Origin: Dickeya fangzhongdai
GTDB lineage: Bacteria; Pseudomonadota; Gammaproteobacteria; Enterobacterales; Enterobacteriaceae
Direction of reading: 5' to 3'
Length of the DNA: 64,000 nucleotides
Assembly: GCF_002812485.1 (NCBI RefSeq)
Contig: NZ_CP025003.1
Coordinates: forward strand, 2,728,001 to 2,792,000
The notes below the pieces were generated by a model, which made no database searches, had not been told where the DNA came from, and saw nothing but the letters and a program-made list of their open reading frames with translations. Positions within the stretch are counted from its first letter, which is position 1, and every line of letters begins with the position of its first letter. The position numbers were made by a program, and so were the translations under genes. Positions 43,416 through 52,125 of this stretch are shown in pieces.

Positions 43416-44333
43416 ATGAACGCTTCATCCCCTTCCGCCGTCAGCAGCCAGGCTTACCGGCAGGATCCCCGCAACGACGACGTGCAGGTGTACGTCAACG
43501 GTGAATTCGTGCATCGCTCACAGGCGGTGGTATCGGTGTTTGATTCGGGTTACGTCTGCGGCGACGGCGTCTGGGAAGGCCTGCGGCTGGTCAACGGCCG
43601 TCTGATTTCCCTCGACGCCCATCTGGACAGGCTGTTGGCCGGCGCGGCCGCCATCCGGCTGGATATCGGCCACAGCCGTGCTGAACTGTTCGACATTTTG
43701 CTGCGCACGCTGGCTATCAATGGCATGACCGACGGCGCGCACCTGCGGCTGATGATCACCCGCGGGCGCAAGAGCACGCCTAATCAGGATCCGCGCTTTA
43801 TCCTTGGCGGCGCGACGGTGGTGTGCGTGGCGGAATACAAAGTGGTGGATGAAGCGGCCAAACAACGCGGACTGGCGCTGTTCACCTCCAGCTACCGCAC
43901 CAGCACGCCGGACGTGTTCGACCTGCGGCTCAATTCCCACAGCCGCCTGAATCTGATTCAGGCGCTGCTGCAGGCGATCGAGGCCGGCGCTGACGAAGCG
44001 CTGATGCTGGACCCGCACGGTTTCGTCGCCAGTTGCAACTCCACCAACTTTTTTATCGTGCGACGCGGCGAACTCTGGACCTCCAGCGGCCGCTACTGCT
44101 TCAACGGCATCACCCGCCAGACGGTGATCGATCTGGCGCGCGCCCACGGCCTGACGGTACGGGTGGATGATTTCACGCTGGCGGAGGCGCTGACCGCCGA
44201 TGAAGCCTTCGTCACCGGCACGCTGGCGGGCATCACCCCGGTGCGTAAGCTGGATGGACGGGAATTTGATCCGGCGAATCGCACAATCACCGATCGGCTC
44301 AGGCAGTGGTATCGGGAATTTATTGAAAGCTAA
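43416..44333 (+). CDS. Class IV aminotransferase-fold protein lacking the expected PLP lysine
   Basis: 305 residues, BCAT/D-amino-acid aminotransferase/ADC-lyase family (COG0115-like). Family segments: VSVFDSGYVCGDGVWEGLRLVNGR, LRLMITRGRK and FNGITRQTVIDLARAHGL. At the position where the Schiff-base Lys is expected, before the RLNLIQALL helix, it reads SHSRLN (residues 174-179), with no Lys; the site before the conserved NxF reads ASCNSTNFF instead of a Glu-containing motif. It may be inactive, use a different residue, or belong to a divergent subfamily. It is the last gene of the ABC operon, after AAGGAG. Confidence 0.85.
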   Translation: MNASSPSAVSSQAYRQDPRNDDVQVYVNGEFVHRSQAVVSVFDSGYVCGDGVWEGLRLVNGRLISLDAHLDRLLAGAAAIRLDIGHSRAELFDILLRTLAINGMTDGAHLRLMITRGRKSTPNQDPRFILGGATVVCVAEYKVVDEAAKQRGLALFTSSYRTSTPDVFDLRLNSHSRLNLIQALLQAIEAGADEALMLDPHGFVASCNSTNFFIVRRGELWTSSGRYCFNGITRQTVIDLARAHGLTVRVDDFTLAEALTADEAFVTGTLAGITPVRKLDGREFDPANRTITDRLRQWYREFIES

Positions 44334-44348
44334 CAACGCGGGTTGTTA
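44331..44348. repeat. Small inverted repeat at the aminotransferase stop
   Basis: TAACAAC-GCGG-GTTGTTA overlaps the stop codon. No T-tract follows. Confidence 0.5.
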
Positions 44349-44398
44349 ACGCACACCACCGCCCGCCCGACCGCTGCGTCCCGACCACTACGCCGGAT

Positions 44399-45208
44399 TT
44401 ATGCTCTGTCCGGCTGCAAATTCAGCAGCCGGATGATGGTGTGCATCACCGCGTCGTCGTCGTTGGAACCGGTAATAAAGCGGGCGGCGGCCTTGGTTTC
44501 CTCAAACGCATTGCGCATGGCGAAACTGTAGTCGCCGCAACGCATCAGCTCAATGTCGTTTAACCCGTCGCCGAAGACCGCGGTTTCTTCCGGCGTTACC
44601 TGCAACATGTCCTGCAATCGGGCTACCGTGCTGCCTTTGTGTACCCCGACATCGGCGATATCAATCCAGGCCGCTTCGGACACCACGATATAAGCGCGAT
44701 CGTCATAGGGCGCCAGATGGGTGCGGGTCTGATGGCAACGCCCTTTTTCATCGAACAGGGAGATTTTGACAAAATCATCCCGCACAGCGTTGAAATCCGC
44801 CACCAGCCGGACGGTAGCGTAGGATTTTTTCACTTTCTCGATCATCGCCGGCGCCAGCGAATCTTTCAGCACCGCGCCATCGGGGGTACAGGCGATGATC
44901 ACATGTTCCTGATTCACCGCGTCCAGCGTGGCGATCATCTGCCGGCCGAGCGCATTGTCGATCAGCGACTGATAGACGTACTCGCCCCGGTGCCGGATAC
45001 GGGTGGCGCTGTCGCCCAGAATCCAGAAATCCGCCGCCGGCGCGCCGAACAGTTCTTCAACCCGGTCGCACTGCTTGCCGGTACAGGGCGCAAACTGTAC
45101 CTGCTTGCGTTGCATTAGCGCCCTGACCTCGGCAAACAACGCCTGATTGAACTCGCCGTGGCGGTTGAGAAACGTGCCGTCCAGATCGGTAATAATCAGC
45201 TTAATCAT
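44399..45208 (-). CDS. HAD-superfamily (Cof-type) sugar phosphatase
   Basis: 269 residues from the ATG at 45208, with GGAG seven bases upstream. HAD type IIB: motif I is DLDGTFLNRHGEF, and the late motif is GDGLNDIELMRCGDYSFAM. These enzymes dephosphorylate sugar phosphates and related small molecules in the cytoplasm. It is the last gene of a leftward trio with an MFS transporter and an IMPase-like phosphatase. Confidence 0.92.
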   Translation of the reverse strand: MIKLIITDLDGTFLNRHGEFNQALFAEVRALMQRKQVQFAPCTGKQCDRVEELFGAPAADFWILGDSATRIRHRGEYVYQSLIDNALGRQMIATLDAVNQEHVIIACTPDGAVLKDSLAPAMIEKVKKSYATVRLVADFNAVRDDFVKISLFDEKGRCHQTRTHLAPYDDRAYIVVSEAAWIDIADVGVHKGSTVARLQDMLQVTPEETAVFGDGLNDIELMRCGDYSFAMRNAFEETKAAARFITGSNDDDAVMHTIIRLLNLQPDRA

Positions 45209-45233
45209 CACTTTTCTCCGTCATGTGTCCGAA

Positions 45234-45281
45234 CGATTAGACCTTCACTCGATTAGACCTTTACTCGATTAGACCTTCACT
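45234..45281. repeat. Three tandem 16-bp repeats over the MFS stop codon
   Basis: CGATTAGACCTTCACT (45234-45249), CGATTAGACCTTTACT (45250-45265) and CGATTAGACCTTCACT (45266-45281). Copy 3 contains the MFS stop (45269-45271) and its last codons; the other two copies repeat that coding end downstream of the gene. Confidence 0.92.
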
Positions 45282-46447
45282 GCTTTGGCGCTCAGCCCAA
45301 CCAGCGCCAGCAACGCCGCCACCACCAGAAACGCGGCCGACAGGCTGCTGTGATGGGCGATAAACCCGATACTCGCCGGTCCGGCCAATACCCCGAGATA
45401 GCCCAGCGTCGTCACCGCCGGCACCGCGGCCGCCTGCGGCATGCTGGTCTGACGGCCAATGGCGGAGAACATGATCGGCACGATATTGGAGCACCCCAGC
45501 CCGATCAGCGCATACCCCAGCAGCGCCAGCGGCCAGAACGGCACCCACACCGCCAGCATCAGACCGGCGACCGCCATCGACGCCCCCAGCATCACCACGG
45601 GTTGCGGCCCCAGTTTCGTCACCACCCGGTCCCCGGTCAGGCGACCGAGCGTCATGGCGGCGGCAAAACACGCAAAACCGAGCGCCCCTTGCGCGTCCGG
45701 CATCCCGCGATGCTCGGTCAGAAAGACCGCGCTCCAGTCCAACACCGTGCCTTCGGCCAGGAACACGGCAAAACAGATGAGGCCCAGCACCAGCACCGCG
45801 CCGCGGGGAATGGCGAACGCCGGGCCTTCCGGCGGATTGGCGTACGTCAGCAGGCCGGACAGATGCGTCAGCAATAACAAGAGCGCCGCCAGTACGCTAA
45901 GCAGGCTGGCCGCCAGCGGCGACAGCCCCAGCGACATCATGCCGCTCATCGCCCCGGCGCCAACGATGCCGCCAATGCTGTAAAACCCGTGAAACCCCGA
46001 CATCATGGCTTTGCCCGACGCCTTTTCCACCAGAATCGCCTGCACGTTCATGGCGCAGTCGGTGGTGCCGACCCCGACGCCGAATACCAGCAGCGCGATC
46101 GCCAGCCACAGAGTATCCGGAATCACCGCCAGCCACGGCAGCGTCAGGCTAAACAGCAACACCGCCAGCGCGATAACCTTACGGCAGCCAAAGCGAGTGG
46201 TCAGCATCCCCGTGACCGGCATCGCCACCAGCGCGCCGCCGCCCAGACACAGCAACAGCAGGCCGAGCGTACCGTCATCGACAGCGGTATTCAGCTTGGC
46301 AAAGGGCACCAGCGCCGCCCAAACGGCGGTGGCGAACCCGGCCAGAAAAAACATGACGCGCGTCGCCCGTTGTTCGCGCCGTCCGGGTTCGTCGATGACG
46401 CGGCCCGACAAAGGGGAATTTTTCAGGGAATCCGTTAACTGTGGCAT
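45269..46447 (-). CDS. MFS transporter (YbjJ-like)
   Basis: 392 residues with about twelve membrane helices (for example VMFFLAGFATAVWAALVPFAKLN, VIALAVLLFSLTLPWLAVI). It resembles the E. coli YbjJ group of uncharacterised MFS permeases. Its neighbours, a HAD phosphatase and an IMPase-type phosphatase with a DeoR regulator, suggest a sugar or polyol substrate. Confidence 0.9.
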   Translation of the reverse strand: MPQLTDSLKNSPLSGRVIDEPGRREQRATRVMFFLAGFATAVWAALVPFAKLNTAVDDGTLGLLLLCLGGGALVAMPVTGMLTTRFGCRKVIALAVLLFSLTLPWLAVIPDTLWLAIALLVFGVGVGTTDCAMNVQAILVEKASGKAMMSGFHGFYSIGGIVGAGAMSGMMSLGLSPLAASLLSVLAALLLLLTHLSGLLTYANPPEGPAFAIPRGAVLVLGLICFAVFLAEGTVLDWSAVFLTEHRGMPDAQGALGFACFAAAMTLGRLTGDRVVTKLGPQPVVMLGASMAVAGLMLAVWVPFWPLALLGYALIGLGCSNIVPIMFSAIGRQTSMPQAAAVPAVTTLGYLGVLAGPASIGFIAHHSSLSAAFLVVAALLALVGLSAKAVKV

Positions 46448-46466
46448 AAACGATACTGTCTCGTGT

Positions 46467-46502
46467 GAAAGGTATTGACCAATAGAAAGGTATTGACCAA
46501 TA
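46467..46502. repeat. Tandem 18-bp repeat upstream of the MFS gene
   Basis: Two perfect copies of GAAAGGTATTGACCAATA at 46467-46484 and 46485-46502. They lie 20 bp before the MFS start on the leftward transcript. Confidence 0.93.
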
Positions 46503-46527
46503 ACCGCCGCGGCGCGCGCCGCATATC

Positions 46528-46563
46528 AACTATCCATTAGGCTATTCAGTAAACTATCCATTA
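46528..46563. repeat. Direct repeat over the IMPase-like stop codon
   Basis: AACTATCCATTA occurs at 46528-46539 and 46552-46563, 24 bp apart. The second copy contains the stop codon and last codons of the phosphatase gene. Confidence 0.8.
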
Positions 46564-47348
46564 AGGACTTGCAGCACGTCTTCATGCAGCCGCGGGCACC
46601 CCGTCGCCAGAATTTGCCCGCCGGCTTCCGGCCGTTCGCCCTGTAGCGTGGTCACCACGCCGCCCGCCTGCTCCACAATCGGGATAAAAGCCGCAATGTC
46701 ATAAGGTTGCAGCGCATACTCCAGGCAGATATCGATGTGCCCGGCGGCCAGCATCGCCATCGCGTAGCATTCGCCGCCGTAACGGGTCATCAGCGTGCGC
46801 CCGGTCAGTTCGGCGAAGCGAATCTGTGGATGACGTTCAATCGGTTCCGGCGAGGTGGTATGCAGAATGGCCTGACCGAGCGGGACATTCTTGCGTGTCG
46901 CAAGCCGGCGTTCGTCCCCCTGTGGACCGCGATACCAGGCATGCCGCCCATCGGCCCAAAACGCCTCGCCGGTGAACGGCTGGCTCATCATGCCCATCAC
47001 GGCGCGACCCTGATATAACAACCCGATCAGCGTGCCCCATACCGGCAGTCCGCACAAAAACGGCCGGGTGCCGTCGACCGGGTCCAGAATCCACTGAATG
47101 TCGCCGCTGCCGGTCGCGCCGAATTCCTCGCCCAAAATCGCGTGTTCCGGATAGTGTTCGGTAATCAATGCCCGAATCGCCCGTTCCGCTTCCCGATCGG
47201 CATCCGTCACCGGATCGAAGCGAAATCCCTCTTTGGGTTTGCTGCCGACATGCAGATTCTGGTGTGAGCGAAAACGTGGCAGGGTTTGCTGGCTGGCCGC
47301 GTCGGCCAACGTATGAAAAAACGCCATATCCGGCAGTGGCTGACTCAT
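46554..47348 (-). CDS. Inositol-monophosphatase-family phosphatase (HisN-like)
   Basis: 264 residues from the ATG at 47348, supported by AGAGGTG upstream. Metal-binding motifs of the IMPase family are intact: GEEFG (motif with the first Glu), LDPVDGTRPFLCGLP, and the late YDIAAFIPIVEQAGG. It resembles HisN-type histidinol-phosphate phosphatases, but there are no his genes here, and the context (MFS, HAD phosphatase, DeoR regulator) suggests a sugar-phosphate role. Confidence 0.9.
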   Translation of the reverse strand: MSQPLPDMAFFHTLADAASQQTLPRFRSHQNLHVGSKPKEGFRFDPVTDADREAERAIRALITEHYPEHAILGEEFGATGSGDIQWILDPVDGTRPFLCGLPVWGTLIGLLYQGRAVMGMMSQPFTGEAFWADGRHAWYRGPQGDERRLATRKNVPLGQAILHTTSPEPIERHPQIRFAELTGRTLMTRYGGECYAMAMLAAGHIDICLEYALQPYDIAAFIPIVEQAGGVVTTLQGERPEAGGQILATGCPRLHEDVLQVLNG

Positions 47349-47460
47349 GGTATTCACCTCTTGCGATAGAATGCGCATCAACAATATTGGATTGACAAAT
47401 CGTATCATGATGCTTGATTCTGCTCGTTGTGATCGATTTTTTTATACATAAGGATTGATT
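47349..47460. promoter_or_regulatory. Divergent promoter between the phosphatase and DeoR genes
   Basis: 112 bp of AT-rich DNA separate the divergent starts, which is the usual arrangement of a DeoR repressor and its target operon. It contains several TGATTxTGCT/TGATCG-like steps, but no operator could be defined with confidence. Confidence 0.45.
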
Positions 47461-48240
47461 ATGCTCGATTATGCATCTTTTCCTGAGCAACGACAATCCC
47501 TGATCCGGGATCGTCTGCGCAATGAAGGTCGGGTGGTATGTACATTGTTGTCGCAGGAATTGCGGGTATCGGAACACACCATACGGCGCGACCTGCAGGA
47601 ACTGGCGCGCGAAGGCGTGTGTAAACGGGTCTATGGCGGCGCCGTCAGCCTGGCTCCCGCTGACGGCCATTTCATCACCCGCGCCGCTGCCGACAGCGAG
47701 GCCAAAGATCGGCTGGGTCAGTCCTGCGCGGCGCTGGTTCAGGCGGGTCAGTGCGTGTTTATCGATTCCGGATCCACCAATCTGGCTATCGCCCGGGCGA
47801 TTCCGGCCTCGTTATCCGTGACCGTGGTGACCAACTCCCCCGCTATCGCGCTGGAAATGATGAAATCATCCCATGCGGAGGTGATCATGCTCGGCGGACG
47901 AGTACAACCGCGCACCGGCGGCGCGCTTGGCATCACACCGCAAAAACAGCTGGAGAATATCTATTTCGACCTCTGTTTTCTGGGCGGCTGCGCGCTGGAC
48001 GCCGCCGAAGGGCTGACCGTGTTTGACTACGAAGACGCGGAATTCAAGCAGGCGGCGGCGCGCAAGAGCAACGAGATCGTGGTGGCGATGACGTCGGACA
48101 AGCTCCCGGCTATCGCCCGCTACCATGTCATCCCCTGCGAAGATATCACCACCCTGGTGGTGGAACCGGCGATCCCGGCGGATAAACTCGCGCCTTTTAT
48201 CGACAAGCAACTGCCGATCCGTTTTGCCGAGGCGCAATAA
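47461..48240 (+). CDS. DeoR/GlpR-family transcriptional regulator
   Basis: 259 residues from the ATG at 47461 with AGGA seven bases upstream (a TTG two codons earlier is less likely). The N-terminal DeoR helix-turn-helix is at about 20-55 (LLSQELRVSEHTIRRDLQELAREG), followed by a DeoRC sugar-phosphate-sensing domain with IDSGSTNLAIARAI and EAEFKQAA-type motif. It probably represses the divergent phosphatase-MFS-HAD operon in response to a sugar phosphate. Confidence 0.92.
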   Translation: MLDYASFPEQRQSLIRDRLRNEGRVVCTLLSQELRVSEHTIRRDLQELAREGVCKRVYGGAVSLAPADGHFITRAAADSEAKDRLGQSCAALVQAGQCVFIDSGSTNLAIARAIPASLSVTVVTNSPAIALEMMKSSHAEVIMLGGRVQPRTGGALGITPQKQLENIYFDLCFLGGCALDAAEGLTVFDYEDAEFKQAAARKSNEIVVAMTSDKLPAIARYHVIPCEDITTLVVEPAIPADKLAPFIDKQLPIRFAEAQ

Positions 48241-48421
48241 ATCAGCCCTTATGCCGCATGTGTTACCCGCTCCGGCGCGCGGGCGGGTAACGCGGGGTTA
48301 ACCACCTCGCCATCCCAGCCTGTGACACCGTCTGTTTCACGTAAGCCTCTTCGCTTTACCTTATCTCTACATTCGTACACATCAGGTTACGAATTCTTTC
48401 TCTGACAGCATTATCGTTATT

Positions 48422-48440
48422 GATTATGATAATCATTGTC
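48422..48440. promoter_or_regulatory. Fur box upstream of the TonB-dependent receptor
   Basis: GATTATGATAATCATTGTC matches 17 of 19 positions of the Fur consensus GATAATGATAATCATTATC. It lies 42 bp before the receptor start and predicts induction by iron limitation. Confidence 0.9.
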
Positions 48441-48482
48441 ATTTTCTTTTGTTTTTAATTAAAAATAGTCAGGGAAATCGTA

Positions 48483-50675
48483 ATGATAACAATACAAGGC
48501 GCAGGCTTCGGCCAGGTCTCCCCTTCGCATGCCCACAAACGCGCGCTGGCGCTGCTGATTTCCGCCGCTCTGGCGGGTACGGCATCGGTAACGGCCTATG
48601 CGGACGACACCATCAACGTTGACGCCTCAACGGCGGCCGCGCCGGAAAATGCGTGGGGCGCCGCACCGACGATTGCCGCCAAACGCAGCGCCACCGGCAC
48701 CAAAACCGACACCTCGATTGAAAAAAATCCGCAGTCGGTGTCCGTCGTGACCAGTGAGGAGATGCAAACGCGTCAGGTGGTCAGCGTCAAAGACGCGCTG
48801 AACTATACGCCGGGGGTTTTTGCCGGCAACCGCGGCAGCTCAAACACCTATGACGTGGTTAACCTGCGTGGTTTCACCGCGGTCAACACCAACCAGTACC
48901 TCGACGGTCTGAAATTGCAGGGCGACAACTATTCGGAAGCGTCGCTGGATCCTTACATGCTGGAACGGGTGGAAGTACTGCGCGGACCGGTGTCGGTGTT
49001 GTACGGCAAAAGCAGCCCGGGCGGCCTGGTGGCGCTGGTCAGCAAGCGGCCGACGGCTGAAACCATCCGCGAAGTCCAGTTCAAGATGGGAACCGATAAC
49101 CTGTTCCAGACCGGTTTCGATTTCGGCGGCGCGATCGATGATCAAGGCGTGTATACCTACCGCCTGACCGGCGTGGCGAAAAGCAGCGATACCCAGCAGG
49201 ATTTCGCTAAAGAGAAACGTTATGCCATCGCTCCATCATTTAGCTGGCAGCCGGATGAAAATACCCGCTTTACGCTGCTGACCCATTTCCAGAACGACCC
49301 GTATGCCGGTTTCTACGGCTGGCTGCCGCGTCAGGGCACGGTTAACCCGTTCCTCGACAGCAACGGCAATCCGCATAAGCTCTCCACATCGTTTAACGAT
49401 GGCGAAGCCAGCAACAAGATGGCGCGTAACCAAAAGATGGTGGGATACAGCGCCGAACATGCGTTTAACGACACCTGGACCGTGCGGCAGAACCTGCGTT
49501 ATATGCAGTTGGAAACGCAGTACCGCGGCATCTATGGTTCGGGCATTTCCGCCTCGCTGCCGTATGTCATGGATCGCGCATCCGTTATCTCTCACGAGCG
49601 TCTGAACAGCCTTACTGTCGATAATCAGGCGCAGGCGACGTTTTCAACCGCCGATGTCAGTCATACGATGCTGTTTGGCGTGGATTACATGCGGATGCGT
49701 AACGATATCGACGAGTACTTTGGCTCGGCATCATCGCTAAACCTGCTGAATCCGGCTTACGGCGACGATAGCATTCCAGCGGATTCGCTGTCGCCCTGGA
49801 ACTACCTGAATCGTCAGGAGCAGACCGGGGTTTATGTGCAGGATCAGGCACAGTGGAATCAGTGGCTGGTGACGCTGGGCGGGCGTTACGACCGGGCGAA
49901 AACCTCGGCGCAGAATCGCACCGCCGGGACTACCGACTCGAACAGTCAGGGGCAATTTACCTGGCGAGGCGGGGTGAACTACCTGTTTGACAACGGCATC
50001 ACGCCGTATTTCAGTTACAGCGAATCCTTTGAACCGACATCGGGCGCCAGCGCCAGCGGCCAGACCTTCAAACCGTCGCTCGGCAAGCAGTATGAAGCCG
50101 GGGTGAAATACGTACCGAAGGATCGCCCGCTGGTGCTGACGGCGGCGGTCTATTCGCTGACCAAGAGCAACAACCTGACTACCGATCCCGACAACACCAA
50201 CTTCAGTGTCCAGAGCGGTGAAATCACGGTGCGCGGGCTGGAGCTGGAAGCCAAGAGCGCGCTGACGCAGAACATCAACGTGACGGCGGCGTATTCGCAT
50301 GTTAATGCCAAATATACCCACGACACCGATCTGCAAGGTAAACGCCCGTATCAGATTCCCAACAATCAGGCCTCGCTGTGGGCGGATTACACCTTTAACC
50401 ATTCCACGCTCAGCGGGCTGACCATCGGTTCCGGTGTGCGCTACGTCGGCAGTTCCTACGGCGATGCGAACAATACCTTTAAGGTGGCGCCTTACGGATT
50501 GCTGGATGCGATGGTGAAATACGATCTGGCGGCGTTCGGTATGCCCGGCTCCAGCCTGGCCGTCAATGTCGATAACCTGCTGAATCGCCAGTACGTGGCC
50601 AGCTGTTATACCGATTACGCCTGCTACTGGGGCAGCGAACGTCGCGTTACCGCGACCGCCACGTTCCGGTTCTGA
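48483..50675 (+). CDS. TonB-dependent siderophore receptor (FhuA-like family)
   Basis: 730 residues. A long signal peptide ends near TAYA-DDTIN (about residue 40), with a candidate TonB box in DTINVDA. The plug domain follows (NPQSVSVVTSEEMQTRQVVSVKDAL; VEVLRGPVSVLYGKSSPGGLVALVSKRP), then a beta barrel ending in the outer-membrane signature TATFRF. The plug form is of the ferrichrome/hydroxamate or coprogen receptor group; the exact siderophore is not evident. Controlled by the Fur box just upstream. No siderophore synthesis genes are adjacent. Confidence 0.94.
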   Translation: MITIQGAGFGQVSPSHAHKRALALLISAALAGTASVTAYADDTINVDASTAAAPENAWGAAPTIAAKRSATGTKTDTSIEKNPQSVSVVTSEEMQTRQVVSVKDALNYTPGVFAGNRGSSNTYDVVNLRGFTAVNTNQYLDGLKLQGDNYSEASLDPYMLERVEVLRGPVSVLYGKSSPGGLVALVSKRPTAETIREVQFKMGTDNLFQTGFDFGGAIDDQGVYTYRLTGVAKSSDTQQDFAKEKRYAIAPSFSWQPDENTRFTLLTHFQNDPYAGFYGWLPRQGTVNPFLDSNGNPHKLSTSFNDGEASNKMARNQKMVGYSAEHAFNDTWTVRQNLRYMQLETQYRGIYGSGISASLPYVMDRASVISHERLNSLTVDNQAQATFSTADVSHTMLFGVDYMRMRNDIDEYFGSASSLNLLNPAYGDDSIPADSLSPWNYLNRQEQTGVYVQDQAQWNQWLVTLGGRYDRAKTSAQNRTAGTTDSNSQGQFTWRGGVNYLFDNGITPYFSYSESFEPTSGASASGQTFKPSLGKQYEAGVKYVPKDRPLVLTAAVYSLTKSNNLTTDPDNTNFSVQSGEITVRGLELEAKSALTQNINVTAAYSHVNAKYTHDTDLQGKRPYQIPNNQASLWADYTFNHSTLSGLTIGSGVRYVGSSYGDANNTFKVAPYGLLDAMVKYDLAAFGMPGSSLAVNVDNLLNRQYVASCYTDYACYWGSERRVTATATFRF

Positions 50676-50692
50676 TTAGGCGGCATTTCAGT

Positions 50693-50720
50693 GATAGTCG
50701 CGGCCCAGGCCGCGACTATC
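50693..50720. terminator. Long hairpin after the receptor gene
   Basis: A 13-bp perfect stem (50693-50705 with 50708-50720) with a 2-base loop between two convergent genes. It lacks a T-tract; a bidirectional transcript-end stabiliser is likely. Confidence 0.6.
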
Positions 50721-50779
50721 CTATGCCAATACCTTTCAACCATGCGTCATATCAGGCAGCAACCCGGCAGGTAATGGCA

Positions 50780-51697
50780 TTACTTTTTCGCCACTGCGTC
50801 TTTAACGTTTTTCATTTCATTCAGCAACGCGGTTAAGACGGCGGTATCCGTTGACTGGCTATTCTTTTCGGTAACAACCGACACGCCACACTGAGAATGG
50901 GTGGTCACTTTCCCTTTCACCGGTAAAGCCACCGCCTGCAAATATCTTGGGTCATTCACTCTGACATAAACAGTCTCTTCAACTGCCCCTGCCTTTTTTA
51001 CCTTAATGACACCATCTCTGCAGGAAGCATAGATAAAGTGGTGCTTAATTTTATCCAGATTCTCCGGCAATGATGGCACAACCCAGTCGGCAGAAATGGC
51101 ATCGACGGGCACACTCCCCAATGCTATTTCCGCACTATAACCATCAGATAAATCAATGGATTTTCCATTCTCATTTAATATCTTGTCGTCAATGTCTACT
51201 GTTTTGGTTTCGACTATTTTAGTTTCGACTATTTTAGTCTGAACGGTTTTATTATTATTCGTAGAAGAGAGAGGTGTTGGTATAAATTTAGTCACTGCAA
51301 TCGCCAATGCACCAAACTCTTTAACAGCCTTTTCTCTGTTATCCTCTGTATCAACTCCAATGTCTTTCACTCTGTCTGTATTTTCAATTTTGGACATACT
51401 AATGTTTGTTTTGGTGAACAGACTTTCTTTAGGAGAAATACCCACTTTGAATTTCTTGTAATCATGATTTAATACAGTGATCTTATATTTTAAAGCACCA
51501 TTTTCGCCATTGGATTTTTTTTCATATTCAGGCTCAAAAATCACAGAAGATGATGCCAGATAAAAGCTATCGGATATCTTTTTATCCAGCAGTTTTTCGC
51601 CTGCAGGCTTGTCCCCCTTAATGATTTGATACGACACTTCCGGTTTTACTGCACAGCCCGACAGCACCATCATTGATACGATAATGTACTTTTTCAT
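50780..51697 (-). CDS. Uncharacterised AT-rich lipoprotein
   Basis: 305 residues from the ATG at 51697, chosen because GAGGGG lies upstream and the lipoprotein signal MKKYIIVSMMVLSGC starts there. Cys15 would be lipidated. I do not recognise the family. The body is Lys/Ser/Asn-rich with a short internal repeat TKIVETKIVETKTVD (about residues 180-194) and two further cysteines (in YASCRDG and SQCGVS) that could pair in the periplasm. Base composition is clearly more AT-rich than the neighbouring genes, a sign of foreign origin. It stands alone between a siderophore receptor and a polyamine-type transporter. Confidence 0.8.
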   Translation of the reverse strand: MKKYIIVSMMVLSGCAVKPEVSYQIIKGDKPAGEKLLDKKISDSFYLASSSVIFEPEYEKKSNGENGALKYKITVLNHDYKKFKVGISPKESLFTKTNISMSKIENTDRVKDIGVDTEDNREKAVKEFGALAIAVTKFIPTPLSSTNNNKTVQTKIVETKIVETKTVDIDDKILNENGKSIDLSDGYSAEIALGSVPVDAISADWVVPSLPENLDKIKHHFIYASCRDGVIKVKKAGAVEETVYVRVNDPRYLQAVALPVKGKVTTHSQCGVSVVTEKNSQSTDTAVLTALLNEMKNVKDAVAKK

Positions 51698-52125
51698 ATT
51701 ACCCCTCGCCCAGACATGATTGGTTTTATAAAAACAACAAATCCGTTTTTCAAGGAATGAAAAATAAAGCACAAAAAATATCGCCACCATGGCGCATTAT
51801 AAAATTATGGAAAACACAGAGAGTTCTTTAAGAATGACGTAATAAATCAACAATGCAAGCTGCCTGCATTCACAATTGCGTTAAAAACATTAATTGCATG
51901 ATTTTTATTGTTATTATTTTCAATAACAGCAGGATTAATATCCAAAAGGATAAATATTCAACAGAGGGAAAATTACCGGATGGATTATTTACGCCGCATT
52001 GAATCAGAAACAACGCCGGTAGATTAATGCAATCGCACCGCCGCTATAACAAGCAACAACGCCCCTGCCAATTCCGGCAAGGGCGCTTCATAGATATTGC
52101 TACTGACATCAACCCACCGTCGGAA
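51698..52125. other. AT-rich intergenic region upstream of the orphan lipoprotein gene
   Basis: The sequence from 51700 to about 52000 is as AT-rich as the lipoprotein gene and presumably holds its promoter. The terminator of the transporter operon lies at 52060-52086. No other element was identified. Confidence 0.5.
52060..52086 (-). terminator. Hairpin at the end of the PotBC-like operon
   Basis: Read leftward, GCGCCCTTGCC pairs with GGCAGGGGCGT (one G-T pair, one end mismatch) around GGAATT, followed by TGTTGCTTG. The T-tract is weak. Confidence 0.55.
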
